Source: Sitta carolinensis
Taxonomy: Eukaryota > Chordata > Aves > Passeriformes > Sittidae
Direction of reading: 5' to 3'
Assembly: GCA_032173965.1 (NCBI GenBank)
Contig: CM063287.1
Span: 6,887,859-6,951,858, forward strand
Length of the DNA: 64,000 bases
The notes below the pieces were generated by a model that saw only the letters and a program-made list of their open reading frames with translations, was not told the origin of the DNA and made no database searches. A program made the translations under genes and the position numbers. Positions 14,024 through 26,200 of this stretch are shown piece by piece; the stretch's first letter is position 1, and each line of letters starts with the position of its first letter.

Positions 14024-14134
14024 CAACCTTGAGACCGAAGACCGAGAAGTGTTATCTCATCCTTTGAATGAACAGGCAGAAGTAAAGGCTTAAAACAACA
14101 AATCGGGGTCCCAAACCTTGCCGGGACCCCAACA

Positions 14135-14140
14135 CCTCTT
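14135..14140 (+). repeat. right target-site duplication of the solo LTR
   Basis: CCTCTT directly after the ACA end of the LTR, an exact copy of 13511-13516. Perfect identity suggests that the insertion is not ancient. Confidence 0.88.
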
Positions 14141-14370
14141 AGATTGAGAGGCAAACCAAAAAAGCATTCTAACTTGAAAGCCAGACAAAGACACAGTATG
14201 TGATAAAAAAAGAACAGTAAAACACATGAAGCACTAACATGTGAAAGAAACATGTTGCCATTATGTCAAATACTGCTTTTGATATTTTATTAACAAGCAA
14301 GCATCTCTTGGAACTGGGTCTATATAAAAATACTTCATGAAACAATCAGAATACAAGGGAGTTATATAAA

Positions 14371-14376
14371 TTTATT
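14371..14376 (-). terminator. BICC1: candidate distal BICC1 polyadenylation signal AATAAA
   Basis: On the minus strand this reads AATAAA, followed 15-35 bases on by a T/G-rich stretch, so cleavage would fall near 14350. Another AATAAA at 14291-14286 is a second candidate. It lies about 240 bp from the solo LTR. This is signal matching only. Confidence 0.4.
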
Positions 14377-15179
14377 TTATGTAACACTGATTAGTTTTGA
14401 AAATTTCCATTTTTAATGTTTTAACTTCAGCTTCCATTTTTTTAAAAAAATCACTAAAAGGACACAACCCACAAAAATACAATCTGTATCTGCTCTATAT
14501 TTACAGATAACTGGTCACTGTTAAGGCACAGATTTAAAACTAACATTTTATGCAGAAAGTCAAATATTTGTGCATAATGTAACACTAACAATACGATACA
14601 TTGTACTGTTATATTCCCTTTGTGGAATCGAAGTGAGAATTTTCTTTAATTCCAGTGTGGTGATTTTTTTGTTTTTTTTTTTTAAACGTGAAGTCCTACT
14701 TAAAAATAATGTTGTTCATAGGAAATTCTTCACTTTGGTGTAGATGAAATAAGCACTGCTCAGCAAAAGACCACATCAACTTAATACTGTAAGAAAATCA
14801 GTTTCTGAGTATAGTACCATTTGGACATAGCACGTACCTACTAAACTAAGACTAAAAATCTGAGTGTAAAGCTTTTGGATGCCTTTAAGTTTGGGCAAAA
14901 TAAGCAAGAAGGGGTTGCAGAAAATTCTGTACAAAGTGTTGCTGAATATTTAGTTCATGAAAAATCTTATATAAAATAATGAGTCTGAATACAATTTGAT
15001 TTGCAAGCACTGGGCTTGCAAATGCAAACATTTAAACAACTGCTTTTCTGTAAGCACTTAAATAGTCAATGTGAACGGAACTATCTGCATTCTTAGAAGT
15101 AAGTACAAGTGTAAATAGCTTTAGAATGAGAAGTTGTGGCTCCCAAGAGTTTTTCCATGAAATTGCTCTTGCCTGTGCG

Positions 15180-15195
15180 ACACACACACACACAA
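15180..15195. repeat. (AC)n microsatellite
   Basis: About eight AC units inside the probable BICC1 3' UTR; on the transcript strand it is a GU run. Confidence 0.75.
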
Positions 15196-16045
15196 ATCTC
15201 TCCTAGACACGTGGTTATTGACTCTTGGCATTGAGCACAGGAACTTCTGTGAACAACTGTGTGAGTACCAGATAAGAGTTTTAGCCAGCTACCTCTGCAG
15301 TACCATTTTAAAATCAGACGAAGCTGCTACTTGATCTACAGGGGAAGTCACCCAGTTAATACACCATTAAGTAGATATGGCTGAAATGAATGCTGAGCAG
15401 CAATTTTTAGCTAACCACAAGACTTGGTATTATTGCTTGATCATCTATGCCCTCAAGTAATAGTCTCTTGAAATTCCCTTTGTGTGTGCAATTTTTTCCA
15501 TACATTGTTTTGCATTCTCACCTTAAAAGAAAGAATTACCCATGGAAAGTGTCATCTCTCACCTATTTTTGCATAAACCCCAGCTACTGTAAATGTTATT
15601 CTAACGCCTTCTGTTAAGAGCACTTGACAGTGGTTTATGTCCATCGCAAAAGGCTTGTACACTGAACATAAATAGTACATTACAGTAGAGGTAAGGTAAT
15701 TCACAATATTTCTCATGGGAATGCTTTTCAATTAATGCTTGGTAACTACACATTGCATTGCAAAAAGAGGCACTTCATGAATTCCTTCATTACATTGAAA
15801 CCCTTCATAAACCCATAACACAACATCTGTAAAGACAGAGGAATAACATGGCCAAATCTTTTGGACTTTCACAGTATAAGAATGCAAAATAGAGCTCTAG
15901 CCACTTATAACATGGACTCTTTCTGTTGAACATAACTTGTTTCAGAAATAGTTCATCTCCAGAGTTTCAAACACTTCTGCAGCTGAAAATTACAAATCTA
16001 GATCGAACAAAATAGATGCTATTACATCTATTTTATGTAGGTCAC

Positions 16046-16051
16046 TTTATT
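16046..16051 (-). terminator. BICC1: candidate proximal BICC1 polyadenylation signal AATAAA
   Basis: AATAAA on the minus strand about 1.06 kb after the stop codon. It could give a short 3' UTR form; there is no way to tell from sequence whether it is used. Confidence 0.25.
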
Positions 16052-17112
16052 GCTGCATGCATAGTCTTGTAAGTAATATCTGTCATTATTAAATGGCAAC
16101 AGTGCTGTCTTGTCAAATTAGATTAGTTGTCTGTTTAATCAAACTGACAGCCCAGAGCTCTAGTTTGATAAATGCCTTTCAGTCTCTACCATAAATCTGC
16201 AGTAGATCAGTTTAATCTCTTACGTATTGTAGGTGTACAGAATCTAAAAATAAAAGTCTGATATAAATAAGTGTCCTTTAGTGGCAGGGTACTAAAAATA
16301 ACCCTTTGCTTTGAGACAACCATTAAAAGCAGTTTTAGCATAAAGGCAGCAGTTAAATATGTTGACTGCAAAGGGTTAATATTGCAAGGTCCATTTTGGT
16401 CTTTCAAAACATTTGTTACAGTGAGTATTATTGCAGGCAGCATTAGACTGCTTCATAAGAGCATAATAGGACTGGTCCACTACCAAGTGACTTGATTTTG
16501 GAATGATCTCTTCAGATAACTACCTGGGAGACAGAGAGAGGAAAAACAAAAATATGCATAAGAACCAGTTCCTAGTACCATTATAGTGAGATGTGACTTA
16601 ATGTAGGAACACCTGAAAAAAATTGATTAGTGCCAATATAGAAATTGATATGGAAATGAAAGAAATAAATTTCCACAGGACAAGAAATCAGAACATGTAA
16701 AGTGCAGAAAGACCTCAATAATTATTTTAAGCAGTACCAGAAAAATCCATCTTGATAAAGCCAAATCTATGCTCTCTGGCATCCCAGCTCTTCATTCTTC
16801 CTTCATTCAACAAAGTACAAAATTCAGTGCATACATTATAGTTATGGGTAATAAAATACTAAACAAAGAACCCTATATTATTATTGCAAATTCTGTCCAA
16901 TCTACATGAGTAAAACGTAACACACATTTGGTGTTATAAAAGACAACTGACAAAACATGTTCTCTCTGATTTTTTGGCACAGGATTGTGCAGACAAAACG
17001 CTTTGGTCCTTGACACCCAAACTCCCAAAGTGCAGAGGGTGGTGTGCAATGAAGGCTGTCCACAGGATTGCCATGTCCATCTTTGCAGCTGATTTCTGAG
17101 CCCAGCCTCCTG

Positions 17113-17243
17113 CTACCAGCGCCCGCTGACGCTGGCAATGTCCGAGTGATACTGGCGCGGCAGCCTCCCACTGGCTCCACCTTCCAGGAACGAGGCACGG
17201 ATGTTGGATGGGTCAAAGAGCTTTCTTCGGTTTTTGTTCAGCT
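17113..17243 (-). CDS. BICC1: BICC1 exon 21, coding part and stop
   Basis: This coding part of the last exon is 131 bp including the stop. It encodes ELNKNRRKLFDPSNIRASFL and then a tail ending QYHSDIASVSGRW followed by TAG (17115-17113). Acceptor CCCTCTCCAG. The C-terminus matches human almost residue for residue, so the gene is complete at its 3' end. Confidence 0.97.
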
Positions 17244-20200
17244 CTGGAGAGGGCAAGCACACCCACAGAAATCTCCCATCAGAAATTCATTTTAATGTTT
17301 TCATCTCAGCCAAATGCAAAGCTTCTGTTTGAACGAACAAAGTATTTTAAACAGATACGTAATGCACTGAAAATATCTGTGAGGTATGCCTTCAATTAAT
17401 AAACAGTCCAACACGATAATAAGAGCATCAGGTTAAGACTCAGAGGCTCCTAGGCATCTACTTAGGACAATTCTCATCTGGCACTGATACAGTGTGAAGT
17501 AGATAATTTTTTTGAATATTGATGTAGATCAAATTGACATAGATGAAACTTAAAAGTTACTATTGTAATACTCAAAGACTGCAATCTTCCTGAAGGCACA
17601 ACCATGTGGTGTAGACTGAGACTGACAGAAAAGCTCATTACCAACGTGATAATTTCTCAATGCACAATTCTTTATTTTAAACATAAAACTGAAGCAGTAT
17701 TTTAACAAGGACTTTCAGAAAAAACAGACACTCACCTCTCATTTAAACGTGCACCCTAATCTTGTATTAGTAATAGATCATGTAAAATATTTTCCCCCAC
17801 TTTCCTGTTCTTGTAAACAAACTCTGTGCCAGATATAAATCACTGAGACATCACATAGATTTTCAAGACTGATACTGAACTAAGTACATTTGCAAACCAA
17901 AAATCAAAAAAAACCACCACAAAGCCCCCCAAAAGTAGGCACTTTTTCCCAGAAGGATGACTGCTCTGCTAACCAATAAAATGAAGGCTAAGGAACAAAA
18001 AAGGTGGAAAATGCCCAGGTGTGACTGGTATGTAGTTCTGTTCAGAACCTGCCGTGCCTGCAATCCCAGAGATTCCTGGACCCACAGTTTTGTAGCATAA
18101 AATTTTACAATCTGGTGTGAGATGAACTTTCTACCAAGCTCCAGCTTTACAGGACTACTGCAAGTGAGCTGCTATTAGGTAATGGGAAAGCTCTGTAAAG
18201 CCTGGCTTAATCACCTCTGGTGAGGGGCAAGCTAATATTACCTCTCTAGACACTAGTCTTACTTTTCCATCTTTCCAAGGCTTTTTCCTTTGTTGGCTCT
18301 AAATACACAATTTGAGTGAGAAGAATACAAACAATGCTTAAAATCAATAAATGGTATTCTGTGTTTTTACCTGAGATTGCAAGCAGCATTTTTCTTCTGG
18401 CACCAAAAGTGGTAATTCCCAACTCTTTCAAATCTTGATCAGTAAGAGTGAGAAATGTCTGCAGATCAATCTAGAGAAAAAAGAAATAGGAAAATTATGT
18501 AAAATGAGTACATGCACAAAAGTATTTAGTAATAAATGTGGTTCAGAACAGCTTCAATTTTTTCCCTGCTCCATTTTACAGTTACTCATGTAAACAACAA
18601 CCATGGCTTTTCAAAGATTGCTTCACACAGTTGCTGAATTTGCTATATTTCTGACTGAAAAGGAGAAATTAAAAAGTAACCAGTTCTGGAAAAGCAAAGA
18701 AAATCAGTAAGTCTTATTTATTTATGAGTCTTGAGGTTTTGAGTATTCACCACAATTGAAAGATGATCCAGCTTTGAAAGAACAGCTCATGAAAATCCTG
18801 TCACAAAGTGAGTTCTAAGTGGCTTCTGGTCAAGAAACAGCACAACTACTGCTAGAAAACATCCCACCAGCACAAAGGTGCATCTCAAACGAGCACCAAC
18901 CTCTTGCTGCTGGAATACATCTGTGTATTTGCCCAAACCAAGCTTGCTGAAGAGCTCAGGCAGATCAGATCCCTTAAACAAACTGTTGAGGTTACAGCCA
19001 TTGCTTCCTGTCAGCGAGGAAATGCAGTCCATGTAGTTACTGCTGCTGAGATAGTGTTCAGCTGGAAGGGAACAAATGCACTTGTCAGACACATCACAGA
19101 AGGGCATGGTTTTCCACCAACATTATATTTGGCTAGATTGTTACATTTATAAAGTATTTAAATCTTTATTTTTCAGAAAAAACAAAAAAGCCTCTCAGTG
19201 GTCTGAGAGACTGAACAGCATAAAGCAATTTCTTTGTTAATTAAATTCCAGCACTTGTTTTCTACAGACCTACTTTTGTCCAGCAAACTCACTGCTGCTT
19301 CTTTATCCTTTATCCACACAGTTTATTTTCAGGGAAAGCTACGCCTGCTATAGAACATTTCCTTTCACTGCCAATGTGTTTGTGTTTCAGATTTTCTTCT
19401 AGCACACATGCAAATACATTTTAATCCTTAATTATTTTAATTAACCTAGAACTCCATTTTTGTACAGTTAGGTAGGTTGAAAACATCAATAGACTGATTT
19501 TAAATAAACTTTTCATCTCTTTAGTTCTTTGAGTACTTAGGATATGATGCACAGCCATTCACAGCTCAACTAAAGTGCTTTTTAAAATATGAGTATTTTC
19601 TTTAGTTGGAGCTATCCTTTCTTACCATGTACAAATTTTATTATCCGTATACTTTGAATCTGGGATTTAGGTTTATTCACTTTTAAAACAAAAAGCAAAC
19701 CCAAAAAGTATAAACAGCCACAGTCCTTGTTTTCCCATAAAGCAGATAGGTAGTATCAACTTCAGTATTCTCAACTTTTCCCTCTATTAGAAAGGCACCT
19801 ATTAACTTATTTAAAAAAACAGAGCTTCAAAGAGTTCAACTAAAGTAAAACTTGAATTTGTAAATTTCAAACAATATTTAAAAAGTAATTGGAAAACATA
19901 CCCACAGAAACCAGTACTTAAAACCATGCTAGGCCATGCAAACACATGGACAAACTTCTCATAGAATTGGCTGGGTTGGAAAGGGCCTGAAAGATCTTCT
20001 CATCCCAACCCCTGCCCTGTGCTGGGACACCTTCTGCTATCCCAGGTTGCTCAGAGCCCAGTTCAGCCTGGCCTTGGACACTTCCAGGGATCCAGGGGCA
20101 GCCACAGCTCCTCTGGGCACCCTGTGCCAGGGCCTCAGCACCCGCAGAGGGAAAGTTTTTTCCTAAAATCTGACCTAAACCTACTCTCTTTGTAGCTACT

Positions 20201-23200
20201 CCCCCTTGTCCTGTCACTACACATACTTGTAAATTTTATTCCCAAGAGCAGAATCATGCTTTAAAATGCAGTTTCAGCACAGATTATGACTTCAGCAGTG
20301 AGTAATTAGCCCAATAAAGCCCTGGCTGCTGTTGCATTGGCAACAGAGCAGAATGAGAGTGGTCTGGAAATAAGCATTTTTACAGGTCTGGTTTCAGTAC
20401 ACCTTGAAAAACCCACTCCATGACAGCAAAGAGTTGTCAGCAAGGATGTCCAGCATTTAATAAAAATCCTTAGAAGTTTTCCTTTCGGACCATTATTTAT
20501 ATTATCATGTTATACAGGCTTGCACTTCTCAATTTTTAGAAAAAGTAATCACTTCACAAGGCGTCAGTAATTTAAATCCCTCGTGAAAGCAGGACACATT
20601 CATATAAAAATAAATACAGGTATCAGTATGATTATTTTCTTTTAATTGGATAATAATAGTTTATTAACCTGATTTGTTTTGTTTCCTTTTGGGGCTGCCA
20701 ATTGAGGAGACAAAATCATGAGCAGTGGGCCCGAGCCCATTCCGGTCTCTCCAGTTATCAGATTCACTGCCACTTCCCAGGTGCTCCCGACTGCTGGACC
20801 GGGACAGAGACATGGATGAACCCTGTAAAACACAGAAAGGAAATCTGGGCTGAAAACAGAGCTTGCATTGTGACTCAGATGTTTTCTTTGAAGCAGCTCA
20901 CTTAAAAAGCAGCTTTTAATGCTTTTGGCAGTTGATCAACAGTCAAATAATTGCAAACGGACACAAAAACAGCAGGTGTGCTTAAAACATATGCAGTTTA
21001 CAGTTTTTAAGCAGAAGTTATTTAAAGATCATGATTCAAAACAAATTGCTCGGTATTTCCACGTTTGTTTCCAAAACATTCCATGGAATCAAATTCCCAC
21101 ACAAATTCTAGACAAAGCAGTCTATTGACTACATCCCTTCACAGAGAAGTGAACATAACAGAACATTTATCTGAAGATAAGTGGATCCAGTACGCACTAC
21201 TTGACAAGAGTCTTGCAGACAATATTACAACAACAATTCTGCAATGCCTTGTGAATTTGTAGTTGTTTTGTCTGGGGTCTTTTAAAATAGATTTTCATAT
21301 ACCTATGAAGTACTTATTATCAACTCTCATCACTGTGGGGCAGAACTCAGGAACACAAGGCAGCAATATTCCATGGGAACAGAACCAAAAGAAATCAACC
21401 TTATAGATATCACATACTTCCAGGAGCTAAAAACTGTGTAAATTAAAAATTTAATTCTATGAACTTATACCAAATTGCAGTTGAAAAGCATCACTTAGGA
21501 GGCAATCTTTGACACTGTTTTGTAAAACTGACACCCCTGAAGAAACACTGTTCTTGGTTAGAATCACAGATTTATTTAGAGATTTTATATGCCAAGGCCT
21601 GGGGGGAAATCCCACCCCGACACAACCAACATAGAAAAGGAAAAAAAAATTGCAGATTTTGGTTGCAGCTTTTTCTTTCCCCTAGTTACTACTGCATTAC
21701 ATGCAGCCAAGCCTAGTACTTGTAGGAGAAGGGCTCAGAAAGTTGATATGCCAAGTGGAGAACACCAAGGCCCATTTTTATGGGGCTGAATATTTCTTTT
21801 GCATTAACAGACAGGTATATCCTAAAGAACCATGAAGTCCCCTTCTTCAAGAAAAATACCATTTACATTTTATATAAGCAGGACAGAAAAAGGTGTCTCC
21901 ATGGAAGCTGGGAAGGATTATAGCAAGGAAGCACACTAAAAAGAAATTTCATCATGCCTTTGAGAAGAAAGGAAGAAATTGCCTGCAAGTCCATGCTGGG
22001 ACTCAGAAGAGAATTGCTGGACTCTGTTTGCCTTCCACCTGGGAAAATTGTGAGCCCAGTGAACAGTGCAAGTAGAGACAGCTGTTCCAGGTCTCTCCAC
22101 AGAAGGAAAGATGAGCTGCTGCTTCTGCTGTTCTCCTCCATCGTGCAGCAATATACATTATATAGTTTACCTGTCATACATACACTGTTCTCATTAGGTT
22201 AAAAATTCCCTATTGCTGCTTTGAACAAATATATATTAAGAAGCAGACATCTGTGTCCTATGACTTATCTATGAAACAGACATAACTTTGTGTGTCGGGC
22301 TGAATGTATTCCATATGCCTTAATATTTATGTAAGAAATATTTTTCACCATAAAAAATATTTAGAACAGTTATCTGCAAGACTTTGTTTTTACAGAAGTT
22401 CGACATTTCTCAAGAGAGACAACTGTATCATTGACTAAAAGTAAACTTCCATTACAGTTGTTATGTACCTCATATGTAGTTGTCATGGAAGGCTTGTAGG
22501 ACACATGATTCGCTCTTCTTAGCTCCTTGATAGTTTCTGCAGGCATTGATTTAGAGAACCCCAAACCACTCCATGTATTTGTTGGAGTTCTCACTTCAGT
22601 TACAACTGGCTTTTTTAACATAGCTGAAAATACAGAGACAAATCAGTAAATCTCAGCCTTCGTAAAGTTACTGAGAGGATAAGACTGAAGTGATGTTTGC
22701 TAACAGCCTGAGCTCAGGAAACAGCAAACCCTAAACACCTCCACTTGCTGCACAGCTTGAATCCTACTCTTCCTTAAAGTAATCTACTCTGCCAGAAGAT
22801 AGTTAAATCCCACAGGGCTGCATGGAAGCCAACAGAATCATATCTGTTTCAAAGAGAGGAGCTACTGTTTTTCTTTTGGTGAATGGGCAATTTGGTTGAT
22901 TTTCTAATAGGGTCAAAGATATAGTTAAGCCCATTACCAATTCTACAGCTTAATTTACCCCTAAAATAAGAGGCCATTTATCTGATATGACAAACACCTC
23001 AAGTTGAATTGGCATCCAAATAAAGTGAAGAGTTACAGCAATGAGCTCTCCAAACCCATGTTGATCATTTGCACATGGATGTACCTACACATCCCACTCC
23101 AAGCTGCTTGTACCGTATTTTACACTATCTTGGCATTAAGAATTTTTTTGTAATATAAAGCTAATATACAAATGTTTCACTACCACTTTCAGTTTTTATT

Positions 23201-26200
23201 AAAAATCTGATTACAAAACTGAAACTTCAGGAAATCATTTCATCTACATGCTAACAAACTTTTCAGAAGTCACTGTTCATCCACATACCTTTGGTTGCTA
23301 GTAGTTTCTTCTGTTCATAGTCAAATGCCTGAAAATTAAACACACAGAAGATAATTTAATTGCCACTCTAACTAAATGTCACTCCAGTACTCATCTCTGT
23401 GGCAACAAAGGCTTTCAAAGTGGCCAGTGAATATATATAAGAGAAACTTGAAATACTGCACAATAATTGCATGGTAGCCCAGCTAGAGCCTTAGTTACTT
23501 AAAGTGTTCACTCAAACATAGATAAAGATTTTAAACAACCATCTGATGTCCACATGAGTGAGGCTGCAGCAGTATTTACAAACTGCTTAGGAAGAATTTT
23601 TTCTTTATAAGGTAACTTCCAAGCATAGTTTCTCTTCCTTAACTATTTGTTCTTAGCATTTAAAACATTCCTCAACAGTACAAAAAAAAGGTAATATACT
23701 CGTGCAAATCTAGGCACCACAGTTATTTTCAATAATCTTTCAGGTTTGGTTCTCCTCCATGCACTTACCTTGTGAAAAGAAAAGAATGCAAGTTTTGAGA
23801 GAATTTAAAGAACTTTTGCTTGTATTCTCTACCTATGTCAATGGCAGTTGTGACATTTAAATATTCCTGATTAAACAAGCTACACTTTGCTGAATTACAA
23901 ATTAGGAAATCTAAACAAAACTACAAAAATGCTATATGAGCATGAAGTATTGCATTCTCTACTAAAAAGAACTAGAGGAATAACTACGGAAAAGGAGTGG
24001 AAAACACTGGCCTTCTGGCTTGTTCCACTACTCCATACAGTCTGGTCATGCCCACGCTTCAACAGATCTATTGTGAAAATAACCCTGTTACTGCTTCCTG
24101 ACAAATAGTCAGAGGGGTCTCCTCCCCCTTGGGGGAGATTTGCAGTAACATGGCAGTAGTTGTATTTGCAGGCTGTAATTAACCGAACCATGATTGCATA
24201 TGAAAAGTTTTAACGTGTATATTGCAGCTGTAATTCTCTCCAAACCACAATGTAAGACTTCTAACAGGCAAGCGATGCTTGTGGAGACAAATACGGCCAC
24301 GCAATTTTCTGTACTTAAATTTCTCTTAACAGAAGCATAAGAGCTTTTCTGTTCTCAAGACTTTTCATTGACAACCCACTCCTCAGTCGAAATAGCTAAT
24401 GTCTTGGCAGGTAATGACAAACCAGACTCCAGTCCCCCCCTGCACTCTGCGGTAACTTCACTCCGCAATTAGCACGACTGACTCCTGCTCGGTTCACTGG
24501 GGGACACGCACCTGCATGTTGACGAAGGAGGGCTGCGGAGCCAGGCGCGCTCTCTCCGAGTTCTGCTGCGCGGCTGCCGCTCGCTCAGCCGCCCGCTCGC
24601 TGCCCGGAGCCTTCTTGTCTGCCACGGGGCTGTCCGGGGCGCGGGGCTCGGCCTCTGCCCGCAGCCTGTCCGCGGCGCTGCGGGCGACAGGGGCACCGTC
24701 AGTGACCTAGGCACCCCGGGGCACGCCCGGCGCGCTTCGGGCACCGAGCTTCACCCGACGAAACACCTCAGCGATTCTAGCAATACTCCCAAACGTGGCA
24801 GCTCTCCTGTATCTTTTTCTGTCAGTGAAGGAAAGCAATCTCCTTCCTGTCTTACCAAATAAGAGGTACAGCGTATAGATTCAGTTTGGAGCTGTCTGGT
24901 ATCTGGAATCACTGCTTGCAGTGTGATTTCCTGCTTAGCCTTGCTCAGGCCAGCAGTTCTAATAGGTTCACAGTTGTAAGATAGAAAGAGATTGCGTAAC
25001 AGGGACTAAAAGTTGACACAGGTCCTACTTGCTTTCACAGCTTCAATAACTGCAGTCCTACATAGCTACATAGCCTCTTGGTGCAATTTTTTTTCCTAAA
25101 TTCAGCCACACTTTAGGCCTACTCTAGAACAGTATAAACTCTTGCAAAAGCGATCATGTTTTAGAACCTGTAAACTACAAGCCCCAAGGAAACTGAGCAC
25201 TATGTCCTCAACAGAAAGAACAAGATTCACAAACAACCAAATTTGGTTAGCAGGATTCCTTGGATTTTTAAACTGTGAAAGCAGAATTAAATATATATCA
25301 CAGCCATAATAGCGTAAATAAACGAAGCAAAAGAAAATACATGTCTCAAAAGAGTGGTGATAAACAGTTCCCAAACAAACAGAGAACACGAGTACATTGG
25401 ACAAAAACACTGCATTAGGAACAAAACCTGTGTTGCTATGACTCAAAATGCTGTTCCCACTGCTGGGTCATTAAAGAACCAACCCAACCAAAATCATCAC
25501 TGAGACAAGTGTTTGAGAACATGCTGCTAATGCCCTGAACACAGCTTTCCTAAGAAAAAAACAGCCCCAGGTACCCATAAAAAGTTCTCCAAAATTATTC
25601 TCTAAGCAATCAATAGAGAAGGAAAGTGCAGAAGTGTATACTTTAGAAAGAGGTAATGAAAGTTCCTCTGACAAGGATCTCCATTCTTTTGTGGAAGAGG
25701 AAAGACATTTTTTCAACGCAAAGACAAATAGGGTGAGCAAAAAACATTCAAAGTCTGTAGTTACCAAACAAACAAGGGGCTATATGAACACCTAATGTGA
25801 TGGAAAAATCAAGGCCAAATTAAATCAGTTCTTTGAGTATCTTATGACTGAACCACCCCTTCTGTGTACAAAAATTCGTGAAGTAATTTTACGTTGTAGA
25901 AGTTCCACTAATCTGTGTTTATACACTCAGCTTACTGTAAGTGGGAGTTTTTGGTGCCTTGCAGTAATTCCACCGTTTGCCTCTTGGCACAGCCCTGCTT
26001 GGAAGAGCTCATCATCTGCTTCAGGTCACTGGTGGTCGCGGAGTGGGACGGACTCCGAGGCATGCCCACTTCCACAAAAGCATCGTTACAACCTACGAGG
26101 CCAGGAAAAGGAGAGTTAAACAACCACTCTGCTGGGTTCCAGGGAGCTTTCTGAGGGAATGATAACTATGGGAGAAAACCTCCTCTTCCTCCTTACAGGA

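Larger units (their letters stand above)
13517..14134 (+). mobile_element. solo LTR of an endogenous retrovirus, ERVK-like
   Basis: A 618-bp element that begins TGTCGGAGCCC and ends GGGACCCCAACA, with TGT...ACA ends. It is flanked by a perfect 6-bp direct repeat, CCTCTT, at 13511-13516 and 14135-14140. A TATA-like box (13920-13928) and an AATAAA (14018-14023) sit in the right order for a plus-strand LTR with U3, R and U5. There is no internal retroviral DNA, so the provirus was lost by recombination between its two LTRs. The 6-bp duplication fits class II (ERVK/beta-alpha type) integration rather than the 4 or 5 bp of ERV1 or ERVL. The exact family needs a repeat library. It points against BICC1, just beyond its probable 3' end. 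Confidence 0.9.
14350..17112 (-). other. BICC1: probable BICC1 3' untranslated region
   Basis: The 2.76 kb after the stop codon is AT-rich, has no recognisable gene and no obvious mobile element, and ends near a canonical AATAAA on the minus strand (14376-14371). The human 3' UTR is of similar size as I recall it. An earlier AATAAA at 16051-16046 would give a UTR of only about 1.1 kb, so alternative ends are possible. The UTR contains a short (AC/GT)n run at 15180-15195. No transcript evidence was available. Confidence 0.5.

Noticed and set aside
14700..14740. Possible CR1 piece (AGGAAATTCTTCAC)
   Set aside because: A single short match with no neighbouring CR1 words; chance is enough.
24122..24137. 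Inverted repeat CTCCCCC-TT-GGGGGAG
   Set aside because: Seven-base arms with a 2-base loop in an intron are too short to support a functional structure.
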